The position numbers were made by a program, and so were the translations under genes. Of a stretch of 51,897 bases of DNA, positions 24,526-32,939 are shown in pieces. Position 1 is the stretch's first letter; each line of letters begins with the position of its first letter. This stretch comes from DATAEG01 sp051001975 (GTDB taxonomy: Bacteria > Actinomycetota > Actinomycetes > Mycobacteriales > Jatrophihabitantaceae), in contig JBPCMU010000041.1 in assembly GCA_051001975.1 (NCBI GenBank), positions 1-51,897 of the forward strand, given 5' to 3'. Under the pieces are notes generated by a model that saw nothing but the letters and a program-made list of their open reading frames with translations, was not told where the DNA came from and did no database searches.

Positions 24526-26103
24526 TCAGATGCCGATGCTAGAAGGGCTAGCGTCGTCGGGCAACTGATCGTAGACCCTTAGGTAGTCAACCGAACGCTC
24601 GCGAAACGAAATGTGATGGCCGACAAGCGCTTTACGCAATTGCACATCGCTACTATTGGCCGTGCTCGTAACGTAGACGGGATGTCTTGCGCGAGCAACT
24701 TCACGCTGAGACGCAGGAAAGCGCGCAGAACCTAAGCACACAGCGACAGTCAAACGCCTGCCCGCCAGATATTGTAACGGCATAGCCGTCCAGTACTCTA
24801 CGTATACTCGCGCCTCATGATCGCTTTCGAGCAACGCCGTCACCGCCCGCATCGCCTGCTCTCGGCGCGGTATCAACGGATACATCTCCGAAGTCATGAA
24901 GAAACCGAGACTCAGGGCGCACGAAGCTGCGAGTACGGCAGTACCGAAGGTCCTTGCCTGAATCAGACCCTGTGACGGCGTCATCGCGGCGAGCGACAGG
25001 CACAGGACCGGGAATGCTGATATAAGGTAGCGAGGAGTGTCCGTGTACCAGCTGCCAGGCGAAGCCGCAAAAAGCAGCAGCACAAAAGGGGGTATCAGCA
25101 AGAATATATCCGCTGATCTCCTATTGGCCGTTTTGAAGCTAAGCAATTGCAGAAGCCCCAACCGGCGCCGGTAGATCGCGACGGCATAGGCGAGAACGAA
25201 CGCCCAAACGATCGCCCCTTGCAGGAGCACAGGTAGCCCGCCTTCGGCGCGTTGGTACGTCAGGCCTAGGAATTCACGGACGATTGGACCGGACAGGTTT
25301 TGTAAGCGTTCAATGACTGTGGTGTGCGGGCCAATCACCTTAGGAAGCGGCGACCTGTGGTGCGCCACGGCGTACACGAGTGCGGGAGAAGCGCCAGCCA
25401 ACGCGGCCGCGACGGCTCGCCCCCAGGCCCGTACGTGGCGTCCGATGGCTGGCGCCGACCAGATCGCCAACGGCAAGATCACATATAGCGTCGTAACTGC
25501 GGTCCAGGCGGCCAGTCCGCTGAGAAATCCAGCAAGGACAATCCACCGATTGGTCGGGCTCGGTGCTTGACAAAATCGGAGCGCGCAGTATAAAGCACCC
25601 GTCACGAAGACCTGGCTGGCAACATAGAAGCCCTGCGATGTGGCGGTTGAAACGACGTTGAACCATGGACTTACAGCAAAGAGCGCGGCTGCGAGAATTG
25701 CCATACGCTCTTCGCCGAACATGAGGATTGCGCAACGATATATTAAAAGGCAGGTCAGCACGCTCAGCGCCACCTGGGCGAATCTCAGGGTCAGTCTATC
25801 TTGCGGAAGTGGGGTAATTAGGTACATCACGGCCTGCGCGTACTGTTCTGCCGTGCCCCCATAGTTCTGTCCAGCGTAGTAGATATAATTATGGCCAGCC
25901 AGAATTCGCTGCACCATTATCCCGGTTGTCGCCTCATCCGCATTAAAGTCCACGCGCGGATATTCGAGGTATGCAACTCGCGAGACGACAGTTAACACGC
26001 ACGCAAATATCGGCAAGAATCGAGAGAGCGGTCCGAGCCCGGGTCGACGCTCCTCGGCGGTCACGGAGCGCACGTTACCCCGTACGGGGCAAAATGGGCT
26101 CAC
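24526..26103 (-). CDS. GT-C fold membrane glycosyltransferase (PMT/ArnT-like)
   Basis: 525 residues with about eleven hydrophobic segments. The first extracytoplasmic loop carries VDFNADEATTGIMVQ, the acidic DE motif of GT-C enzymes that use polyprenyl-phosphate sugars. A large soluble C-terminal domain follows the last helix (near residue 420). The role is likely transfer of a sugar to a protein or glycan on the outer face of the membrane; donor and acceptor are unknown. The start is unclear: GTG 26103 is the longest, GTG 26064 (VTAEERRPG) is possible. Base composition is visibly more AT-rich than its neighbours, suggesting transfer. It stands alone, with structured sequence after the stop. 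Confidence 0.75.
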   Translation of the reverse strand: MSPFCPVRGNVRSVTAEERRPGLGPLSRFLPIFACVLTVVSRVAYLEYPRVDFNADEATTGIMVQRILAGHNYIYYAGQNYGGTAEQYAQAVMYLITPLPQDRLTLRFAQVALSVLTCLLIYRCAILMFGEERMAILAAALFAVSPWFNVVSTATSQGFYVASQVFVTGALYCALRFCQAPSPTNRWIVLAGFLSGLAAWTAVTTLYVILPLAIWSAPAIGRHVRAWGRAVAAALAGASPALVYAVAHHRSPLPKVIGPHTTVIERLQNLSGPIVREFLGLTYQRAEGGLPVLLQGAIVWAFVLAYAVAIYRRRLGLLQLLSFKTANRRSADIFLLIPPFVLLLFAASPGSWYTDTPRYLISAFPVLCLSLAAMTPSQGLIQARTFGTAVLAASCALSLGFFMTSEMYPLIPRREQAMRAVTALLESDHEARVYVEYWTAMPLQYLAGRRLTVAVCLGSARFPASQREVARARHPVYVTSTANSSDVQLRKALVGHHISFRERSVDYLRVYDQLPDDASPSSIGI

Positions 26104-26410
26104 CAGAATTGCTGTGGATCGACGCCGGCGGGGGGTTGGAGACGTCTCAATGAGTGTCTTTAACGTTGGTTCGGACGACTTGCAATAATTACCTGAATGG
26201 CTTCAATAACAAGGCACGGTCGAGTAGCTTCCGTAGACCTGAGCAGAAGGCGCCTTCTCCTCCACTGAGATAGCTCTACCCTGCAGACTCAAACGGACTG
26301 GCCGGGCCACGGGCAGAATGGCAGCCAACCACAAGCCTCCGGCCGGTGTCGACGACCCCGACCCACCGTTCTGACCCGTCAGAGCGGCCTTGGCCGGTGT
26401 CTCGACCGGC
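26104..26410. other. Intergenic region, relatively AT-rich
   Basis: 307 bases between two minus-strand genes with no plausible gene. The left half (26150-26240) is clearly more AT-rich than the surrounding DNA, continuing the composition of the GT-C gene. The right half returns to high GC. A small hairpin, GCCGGT (26393-26398) with ACCGGC (26405-26410), sits directly after the DUF4012 stop codon and may help terminate that transcript. The GT-C gene promoter should lie in this region but no clear hexamers were found. Confidence 0.35.
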
Positions 26411-28225
26411 TCAGTGGCAGGACGACGGTTTGACTACGTCCACCTGCATCGGCACCACCAGCGGCTGGTTCAGCACGATCGGGGAGCCACCGGTCGGCTC
26501 GGTCAGCGTGACCACCATCGTCCGTGTCGCGCCGCGGGGCAGTTCCACGTCCACGGTGTAGACGGGATGCCCGAGCTCGGTGGTGGCCGTGCCCTTCACT
26601 CCCTTGCCGTCCAACGTGACGCCGCCAAGCTCTGCGCCGGTGCTCGCGTAGTAGCTCACCAGCAGCCGGTTGTCCCCTGGCTTCACCGGATAGCTCGGCT
26701 TGTCCGCCCGGGTCGTCGCATAGGGCGGGAGGTTCGCCGGCGCCGCGTTGGTCAGCGTGATGGTGACGGTGACCGAGCGGCGGTCACCGCAGCCGGTGGC
26801 CTGCCAGCGCATCGTGCGGTGCAGGTAGTAGTCGAGCTTGCTTCCCGCGGCGTTGTTCACCACCAACCCGGCGAAGGTGGTCGGCGTCGCCGGGATCGTG
26901 CCGGCCACCGGCAGACTGGAAAGGTCGGCCTCCACCGAGGGGTCGGCACTCCACACGAGCAGCCGGCGCTCCCCCGCGGCTTTCCCGGCGGCCTTCACCA
27001 GGGCGGTGCCGTTGGACTTCGTGCCGAGGATCCGCGCGTCGGCCGCCCTGGCCACGTCCAGCAGGAACTTCTTGCGCACCGTGTTGTCGGGATAGCGCGA
27101 GTACGCAACCTTCTCGGTCAATGCGACGACGTTCTGCGCACTCACCACTTGGCCGGCCGCGGTCTTGCCGGGCCCGGTCACCTTGAGCAGATAGCTCAGC
27201 GCAGTGGGATCGAGGGAGACGGCACCGTCGATCTTCTCGCCGCTCTTGCGCTGCCACATCCCCGCCCAGATCTGCGCCGCGTAGGGGAAGTTCGGGCTGA
27301 TAGTGGAATTGACGTAGTTGCCTTGCGGATCGGCTTGCCCGTAGTTCGCCTGGTACTCCGCACCCAGCGATACGTTCGCGCGCACCTTGATGAGCTCGGT
27401 GTCCGAGCCGTAGTGCTCGATGTGCAGCTTGCCGTGATCTGCGACGAGGATGACGAATGCCCCGGGCAGGCCGCCGACACCGCGCGCCTCGGCGGTGTTG
27501 AGCAGCCCGACGAAGTACCGCTGTGGCCGCTGGGCGCCGAGCATCGGCGGCAGCACCCGCGCGGCTCGGTCACCGGCGCTCAGCGTGGTGGTCAGCCGGT
27601 TCAGCTCGGACAGCAGTGAGGTGCGCGCTGAGGACACCGGCCCGAGCCAGCTGCCGGACATGCCTGCCACGTCGGACTGTGCGTGCGCGGTGGCGATGTT
27701 GGCACGGTGGATGGCCGGCGCGGCCTTCTGGATGGCGCTGAGGTCTACGGTGCCGCCGCCGGTCAGCAGCGCGTGCGGGTCCAACCCTCGCGAGACGTCG
27801 ACCAGCTCGGGCAGGGCGCCACTGCCGAGCTGGTCGACCGCGTCGGTCAGGCCACGCACCGTGTGCGCGGGCGCACCGACACCGGGGACAGCGGCGGTGA
27901 GCGCCCAGGCCGGACCGGTGGTCAGCTGATGCGCTTTGCGCGCATGCCGCTCGACGGAGCGGGAGGTGCGCTGCGCACCGGCGAGGTCGCCGTCCAGGAT
28001 CTGCTTACGCAGGGTGGTGATCTGTTGACGTGCCGCGGTGAGTTCGTGGCGAGCCAGCACAGCGGTGACGGCAAGCCACAAACCACCGAGGACGATCAGG
28101 CCGAGTACCGACCACAGAACCCACGGGCGGGCACGGCGGACGAACCGCCGGCGTGAGCTAGTGAGCAGACGGCCGGCGGCGCGCTGCGAAGACGAGGAGG
28201 GTGCCACCGAGCAACAGGGTGACAC
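26411..28225 (-). CDS. DUF4012 domain membrane-anchored protein
   Basis: About 604 residues. A short basic N terminus (RRRFVRRARPW) precedes one transmembrane helix (VLWSVLGLIVLGGLWLAVTAV), then a helical stalk and a large external domain matching DUF4012 (RPQRYFVGLLNTAEARGVGGLPGAF; DYLLPAP-type segments near VDLSAIQKAAPAI). DUF4012 proteins are found in actinomycetes near exopolysaccharide genes; the biochemical function is unknown. The start is uncertain: GTG 28225 and GTG 28207 both overlap the end of the upstream LAFTG gene, and no start codon exists after that gene's stop before the membrane helix. The overlap implies translational coupling with it. Confidence 0.8.
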   Translation of the reverse strand: MSPCCSVAPSSSSQRAAGRLLTSSRRRFVRRARPWVLWSVLGLIVLGGLWLAVTAVLARHELTAARQQITTLRKQILDGDLAGAQRTSRSVERHARKAHQLTTGPAWALTAAVPGVGAPAHTVRGLTDAVDQLGSGALPELVDVSRGLDPHALLTGGGTVDLSAIQKAAPAIHRANIATAHAQSDVAGMSGSWLGPVSSARTSLLSELNRLTTTLSAGDRAARVLPPMLGAQRPQRYFVGLLNTAEARGVGGLPGAFVILVADHGKLHIEHYGSDTELIKVRANVSLGAEYQANYGQADPQGNYVNSTISPNFPYAAQIWAGMWQRKSGEKIDGAVSLDPTALSYLLKVTGPGKTAAGQVVSAQNVVALTEKVAYSRYPDNTVRKKFLLDVARAADARILGTKSNGTALVKAAGKAAGERRLLVWSADPSVEADLSSLPVAGTIPATPTTFAGLVVNNAAGSKLDYYLHRTMRWQATGCGDRRSVTVTITLTNAAPANLPPYATTRADKPSYPVKPGDNRLLVSYYASTGAELGGVTLDGKGVKGTATTELGHPVYTVDVELPRGATRTMVVTLTEPTGGSPIVLNQPLVVPMQVDVVKPSSCH

Positions 28226-28502
28226 CGACGCCCGCGATCATCGCGGCCGGGGTACCGGTGAAGGCCAATGTCTTGTGGCCGCCGGAGGTCTGCTGCGGGG
28301 TGACCGGGTTGGTCGCCGGGCGCACCCGCGAGATGGTGGTGGCGTCGAAGCCCTGGCAGGTGCCGCCGGACTGAGCCGACGAGCTGGTGCACGGGCTTGG
28401 CGGATACGGGTCGGCGCCAGCCGTACCCGCGCCGACAAAGCAGACGGCGACGCTCGCCAGAACGGCGGTAAGAAAGAGCAGGATCGAACGGTACGTACGC
28501 AT
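28158..28502 (-). CDS. Small secreted protein with LAFTG sorting signal
   Basis: 114 residues. Signal peptide (MRTYRSILLFLTAVLASVAVCF, cleavage near GTAGA), then a short Pro/Ser/Thr-rich mature region with two Cys. The sorting signal is LAFTG, then the hydrophobic stretch MIAGVGVTLLLGGTLLVF and the basic tail AARRR. LAXTG is the motif recognised by class E sortases of actinomycetes, so covalent anchoring to peptidoglycan is expected. ATG 28502 is chosen because the signal peptide begins there. It overlaps the DUF4012 gene downstream. No sortase gene is in the window. The mature part is too short to suggest a function. Confidence 0.75.
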   Translation of the reverse strand: MRTYRSILLFLTAVLASVAVCFVGAGTAGADPYPPSPCTSSSAQSGGTCQGFDATTISRVRPATNPVTPQQTSGGHKTLAFTGTPAAMIAGVGVTLLLGGTLLVFAARRRPSAH

Positions 28503-28825
28503 GGTTTCCCCCGGTGCCCGCACGCGCTCACCATGGATTGGCGGGCGTCCCCCATACAGACCAGTTGCATACTACGGCCACCAAGCCACTTTCGCCAAGT
28601 GCTCTGACCCGATTCGTCCTCAGGTCGTCGCGGAGGGCCGCAGTCCGCCTGGCTGACGACGGCGGAGACCTGGCTCACGGCAGAAGCTCAGCCCGCCGGG
28701 CATATGGTGATCGGGTCGACGACCGGAAAATCCCGGCGTCGGCGCAGCACTTTCACAGCACCGCGTGCCGGCAAGACGGCGGACACCCCGCCCGTCCCAG
28801 GCCGGCCCCCCGGAGGGATCACCCG
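28503..28825. other. Divergent intergenic region between LAFTG gene and citrate synthase
   Basis: 323 bases, no gene supported. It must hold promoters for both directions. On the minus strand a candidate promoter is seen at 28569-28598 (listed separately). For citrate synthase the ribosome site GGAGGG (28812-28817) is clear but I could not identify convincing -35/-10 boxes. A long plus-strand open frame running through this region into the citrate synthase gene has no conserved sequence. Confidence 0.45.
28569..28598 (-). promoter_or_regulatory. Candidate sigma-A-type promoter for the LAFTG/DUF4012 genes
   Basis: On the minus strand, TTGGCG (28598-28593) and TAGTAT (28574-28569) are separated by 18 bases and lie about 65 bases upstream of the ATG at 28502. 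Both hexamers fit the actinomycete housekeeping pattern loosely. No experimental support. Confidence 0.35.
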
Positions 28826-30115
28826 ATGAGCGACTACACCCTTTCCTACCCCGGCGGCGAGTTGCCGCTCGATGCCGTCGACGGGACCGAAGATCCCTCC
28901 GGCATCGATGTCGGGGCGCTACTGAAGAGCACCGGCCGTGTCGGCTTGGACGTCGGTTTCGTGAACACCGCTTCCTGCAAGTCCGCGATCACGTTCATCG
29001 ACGGCGACCAGGGCATTCTGCGCTACCGCGGCTATCCGATCGACGAACTGGCCGAGAAGTCCTCGTTCCTCGAGGTGTCCTACCTGCTGATCTACGGCGA
29101 GCTGCCCACCCAGGCGCGGCTCACCGAATTCACCGACAGCGTCCGGCACCACACCCTCCTGCACGAGGAGATGCGTCGGTTCTTCGAGGCGTTCCCGCGC
29201 GACGCGCACCCGATGGCTGTGCTGTCCTCCGGCGTCAGCGCGATCTCCACCTTCTACCAGGACAGCCTGGATCCGTTCGACCAGGACCATGTCGAGATGT
29301 CGACAGTGCGGCTGTTGGCGAAGCTGCCGACCATCGCCTCGTACGCCTACAAGAAGTCGATAGGCCAGCCGTTCCTCTATCCGGACAATCGTCTGGACTA
29401 CGTCGACAACTTCCTGCGGATGACGTTCGGGGTGCCGTCCGCCGAGTACGAGGTCGACCCGGTAGTCGCCAAGGCGCTGGACATGCTTTTCGTGCTGCAC
29501 GCCGATCACGAGCAGAACTGCTCCACCTCGACGGTGCGCCTGGTCGGCTCGGCCAACGCAAACCTGTTCGCCTCGGTGTCCGCCGGGGTCAACGCGCTGT
29601 TCGGCCCACTGCACGGCGGCGCGAACCAGTCCGTGCTGGAGATGCTGCAGCAGATCCACACCTCAGGCGACGATGTGGAAACGTTCGTCAACAAGGTGAA
29701 GAACAAGGAGCAGGGCGTGAAGCTGATGGGCTTCGGGCACCGCGTCTACAAGAACTTCGACCCCCGCGCCACGATCGTGAAGAAGGCCGCCGGCGATGTG
29801 CTGGAGCGGATGAACGTCAGCGACCCACTGCTGGACATCGCGATGAAGCTCGAGGAGATCGCTCTGGCCGACGAGTACTTCGTCGAGCGGAAGCTCTACC
29901 CCAACGTGGACTTCTACACCGGCCTCATCTACAAGGCGATGGGCTTCCCGCCGAAGATGTTCACCGTGTTGTTCGCGCTCGGCCGGCTGCCGGGCTGGAT
30001 CGCGCAGTGGCGCGAGATGATCGGGGACCCGACCACGAAGATCGGCCGGCCCCGGCAGGTCTACGTCGGCGAGACCGAGCGGCACTTCGTCGGGATCGAC
30101 GCCCGCAGCTCCTAG
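28826..30115 (+). CDS. gltA: Citrate synthase
   Basis: 429 residues, typical type II (hexameric) bacterial citrate synthase. The N-terminal beta domain begins MSDYTLSYPGGELPL. Active-site segments: LHADHEQNCSTSTVRLV (His), GPLHGGANQSVLEML (His) and GFGHRVYKNFDPRA (Arg and His), with the catalytic Asp in YPNVDFYTGL. It condenses oxaloacetate and acetyl-CoA, the entry step of the citric acid cycle. ATG 28826 with GGAGGG at 28812-28817; the longer frame upstream is unconserved. Its TAG stop shares bases with the stop of the convergent sedolisin gene. Confidence 0.97.
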   Translation: MSDYTLSYPGGELPLDAVDGTEDPSGIDVGALLKSTGRVGLDVGFVNTASCKSAITFIDGDQGILRYRGYPIDELAEKSSFLEVSYLLIYGELPTQARLTEFTDSVRHHTLLHEEMRRFFEAFPRDAHPMAVLSSGVSAISTFYQDSLDPFDQDHVEMSTVRLLAKLPTIASYAYKKSIGQPFLYPDNRLDYVDNFLRMTFGVPSAEYEVDPVVAKALDMLFVLHADHEQNCSTSTVRLVGSANANLFASVSAGVNALFGPLHGGANQSVLEMLQQIHTSGDDVETFVNKVKNKEQGVKLMGFGHRVYKNFDPRATIVKKAAGDVLERMNVSDPLLDIAMKLEEIALADEYFVERKLYPNVDFYTGLIYKAMGFPPKMFTVLFALGRLPGWIAQWREMIGDPTTKIGRPRQVYVGETERHFVGIDARSS

Positions 30116-31722
30116 CTCTGGTCGGCTTTCTGCAGCGCAGCCGCGAGCGCGCTGCCGACCGGGACCCCGAGACCGGTGCAGGCATCCCAGCCGGCACCGG
30201 CTCGGTACCCGCCGTTGTCGCCGTCGATGATGTCCCGGAACCCGGCCGGCGCTCGGCCGGCGCTCAGACCTGCGTAGAGCGCCGGCTGGATCAGGCCGAT
30301 CTTCCGATCGAGGTGCTGGGCCAGCCGGGCGACCAGCGCGGCCCACAGCGGAGCCACCGCAGACGTCCCACCGATCACCTGCGCCTTGCCATCCACCAGC
30401 ACCTGGTACCCGGTCCGTGGATCGGCCACCGCCGCGACGTCGGGCACGCCTCGACCGCCGGCCGTACCGCTCGCGGCAGCCATGCTGCCGGCAGTGGGCG
30501 GCACGCCCGCGGAGCGCTGCCAGTCGGGCAGTGCGAACACCGTGGACACCCCGCCGCCGGTCGCACCGCCGGACGTGCCGTCGTTCCAGACCGTCTCGCT
30601 GCGCACCGTCCCCGACGCATCGGCATCCAGCGACGTTCCACCGCAGGCCAACACGTGCGGGCTGGACGCCGGGAAGTCGGCGTGCACGGCACCGTCGCCG
30701 GCCCGGTCCGCGCTGCCGTCGTCGCCGGCGGCCGCGGTCACCGTGATCCCGAGGGCGACCGCGTCGGCGAAGGCGTCGTCCATCGCGGTACGGGACTGCG
30801 CCGACCAGGCCTCCTCGTACTGACCCCAGCTGATCGACATCGCCGTAGGTGTCGGGGTGGCTTGGGTGGCCTCGGCGACCGCGTCGAGGAACCCGGCGTC
30901 GGTGTTCGGCGCGAAGTACACGACGAGGGTGGCCTTCGGGGCGAGCGCGCCAGCCACCTCGATGTCCAGCAGCACCTCGCCGTCGGCTCCGGTCGGATCG
31001 CCGCCGGGCTGGTTCTGTGCGCCGTCCACGCTCACTGCAGTGACGGTGGGTGCGCTCAGCCCGAGGCCCTCGAAGTAGGTGTCCAGGTCGGATTGGGCGA
31101 AGCCGCCGCCGAGTTCGATGATGGCAATGGTCTGCCCGGTGCCGTCCGTGCCGGCCGGGAAGTCGTAGACGGCGCCCAGCTGCACGGGCGTGTAGCTGGT
31201 GGATACCGCGGCCGGCACTGCGATGCGGAAGTTGGCGCGCGACTGCGGAGTGTCGTCGAGACCGAGCACCGCGGTGACGATGCCGGCCAGGGGCTCGGGC
31301 ACCGACAGCCCGCCACTGCGAAGCCGGAACGTAGCGGTGCCGTTCGGGTCCGGCGCTCGCGCCAGCTCGGTGCCGAACGTCTGCTCCATCGCCCCGATCG
31401 TCCCGGCCACTCGCAGCCGCCGCGACGCCGGGTCGGAACTGATCACCGACAGCCCCGTAGAGGCCAGCACCTGCGTAGTGAGCGCGATGTCCGCCGGGTC
31501 GGCGCCGTACTCGGCAGCGAAGGCCGCGGCATCGAGCGGGGCCACGCCACTCGGTGGAGGTGGTCCACCGGCCCGGCGGCGCAGCAGGACGGTGACCTCG
31601 ATGCCGGTGTCCTGCGCATGTCGTTCGCCCGTCGACGGCAGCGCGAGGCCGTGCGGCTTCTCGCTACCGGGCAGTGGGACCAGCGGGACAGCGCTGCGCG
31701 GCGCGGCGGGCGGTTCGGTCAT
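30112..31722 (-). CDS. Sedolisin (S53) family serine-carboxyl protease
   Basis: 536 residues. The pro-kumamolisin activation domain (near residues 35-165) precedes the catalytic domain. Catalytic residues are all present: Glu249 and Asp253 in DGEVLLDIEVAGALAP with the four-residue spacing of kumamolisin, the oxyanion Asp in AAAGDDGS (about 334), and Ser454 in GGTSAVAPLW. The C-terminal calcium site (FRDIIDGDNGGYRAG, then GWDACTGLG) is intact. No signal peptide is visible, which is also true of several known kumamolisin-type proenzymes. It should be a self-activating endopeptidase active at acidic pH. It converges on citrate synthase with a CTAG shared by both stops. Confidence 0.92.
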   Translation of the reverse strand: MTEPPAAPRSAVPLVPLPGSEKPHGLALPSTGERHAQDTGIEVTVLLRRRAGGPPPPSGVAPLDAAAFAAEYGADPADIALTTQVLASTGLSVISSDPASRRLRVAGTIGAMEQTFGTELARAPDPNGTATFRLRSGGLSVPEPLAGIVTAVLGLDDTPQSRANFRIAVPAAVSTSYTPVQLGAVYDFPAGTDGTGQTIAIIELGGGFAQSDLDTYFEGLGLSAPTVTAVSVDGAQNQPGGDPTGADGEVLLDIEVAGALAPKATLVVYFAPNTDAGFLDAVAEATQATPTPTAMSISWGQYEEAWSAQSRTAMDDAFADAVALGITVTAAAGDDGSADRAGDGAVHADFPASSPHVLACGGTSLDADASGTVRSETVWNDGTSGGATGGGVSTVFALPDWQRSAGVPPTAGSMAAASGTAGGRGVPDVAAVADPRTGYQVLVDGKAQVIGGTSAVAPLWAALVARLAQHLDRKIGLIQPALYAGLSAGRAPAGFRDIIDGDNGGYRAGAGWDACTGLGVPVGSALAAALQKADQS

Positions 31723-31822
31723 GCTTCCGTTGTACTCCGCAGCAGGGACGATTTCGCTGACTTCTGTGCGAACTTCGATAACTCGGTCGCGGCGGGTGTC
31801 GGCCCTCTCTACCGTCTCCTAG

Positions 31823-32830
31823 ATGATCATCCGACTCGTGAACCAGGATGACGACGCTGATGTCGCGACGTGGCTCGACGTCGTCGCCGCAGCGCGCCGC
31901 CATGACGAGGCGGAGCCCGCGACGTGGCCGCACCGGGAGTGGACGCTGACGTTGCGCGACGCCGAGCGACCGGTCCGGATCACGACCTATCTGGCCGAGG
32001 AGGATGGCGTCGCGGTCGGCACGGGCGTGCTGGAGTTCACCCTGCGCGACAACCCCACCCTGTCCGATATCAATATTCAGGTGCTGCCCGAGCATCGCCG
32101 CCGCGGGATCGGCACCGCGCTGTTCGAACGGCTGCGCGCCGACAGCTTGGCGACGGGCCGGACCTGCGCGATCACCTTCGTCGACGTGCCGCTGAAGGCC
32201 GATGCCTCGCCCGGCAGCCACTTCGCTATCCGGCACGGACTGACCGTGCGCATTCGGGAGGCGCACCAAGTGCTGCGACTACCGATCGCGACCGCTCACC
32301 TCGAGCAATTGATCGCCGGTACCGAAGCGCGCTCACGGGCCTACCGATTCGAGCTCTGGACCGGGCCGTGCCCGGAGCAGTGGGCCGAGGAATACGCGGG
32401 GTTGCTCGGCGGGCTCAGTACCGAGGCGCCCAGCGGTGACACACAGTTCGAGGCCGACTGTTACGACGTCGATCGGTTGCGGGCAAGCGAGCGGCTGGCC
32501 GCCCGGCAGGGTCGACAGGTGTTCAACGCGGTCGCCGTCGCGCCGGACGGAACGCTGGCCGGGCACACCCAATTGCTGGTCCCGGATGCCGACCTCGATC
32601 CGGACCGCGCCTACCAGGCCGGCACGCTGGTGTGGCCGGCACACCGCGGTCACCAGCTGGGTCTGGCGTTGAAGGCTCGCATCCATCTGGCCGCGCAGCA
32701 GCAGCTACCCGAGCTGCACCGCATGGTGCACACCTGGAACGCCGAGCAGAACAGCTGGATGATCGCGGTCAACGAAGCGTTGGGCTACCGCCGGTCCAGC
32801 GTCGAGTTCTGCCTGCAGGGCGATCTCTGA
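31823..32830 (+). CDS. Tandem GNAT acetyltransferase
   Basis: 335 residues with two GNAT folds. The N-terminal one has motif A INIQVLPEHRRRGIGTALFERL (QxxGxG-like RRRGIG, near residues 88-105). The C-terminal one has LVWPAHRGHQLGLALKARI (HRGHQLG) and the GNAT-like end HTWNAEQNSWMIAVNEALGY. Such double-GNAT proteins are common in actinomycetes and often lack a known substrate. ATG 31823 is the first start in the divergent gap with the sedolisin gene. It could modify an amine, antibiotic or peptide; nothing nearby settles which. Confidence 0.85.
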   Translation: MIIRLVNQDDDADVATWLDVVAAARRHDEAEPATWPHREWTLTLRDAERPVRITTYLAEEDGVAVGTGVLEFTLRDNPTLSDINIQVLPEHRRRGIGTALFERLRADSLATGRTCAITFVDVPLKADASPGSHFAIRHGLTVRIREAHQVLRLPIATAHLEQLIAGTEARSRAYRFELWTGPCPEQWAEEYAGLLGGLSTEAPSGDTQFEADCYDVDRLRASERLAARQGRQVFNAVAVAPDGTLAGHTQLLVPDADLDPDRAYQAGTLVWPAHRGHQLGLALKARIHLAAQQQLPELHRMVHTWNAEQNSWMIAVNEALGYRRSSVEFCLQGDL

Positions 32831-32939
32831 CTCGGGGCTCGCGCCTCGGCCTACCACTGGCGTCTGGCCACCGTCCCGGGAATCTCCGTCCACTGAGCGC
32901 AGTTGCGACGGGGACACTGACCGGCGTGAAGGGAACAGC

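Noticed and set aside
28765..31851. Plus-strand open frame of 1028 codons spanning the citrate synthase gene and the antisense of the sedolisin gene
   Set aside because: It is Arg-rich, has no recognised domain, and overlaps two well-supported genes; long shadow frames are usual in DNA of this GC content.
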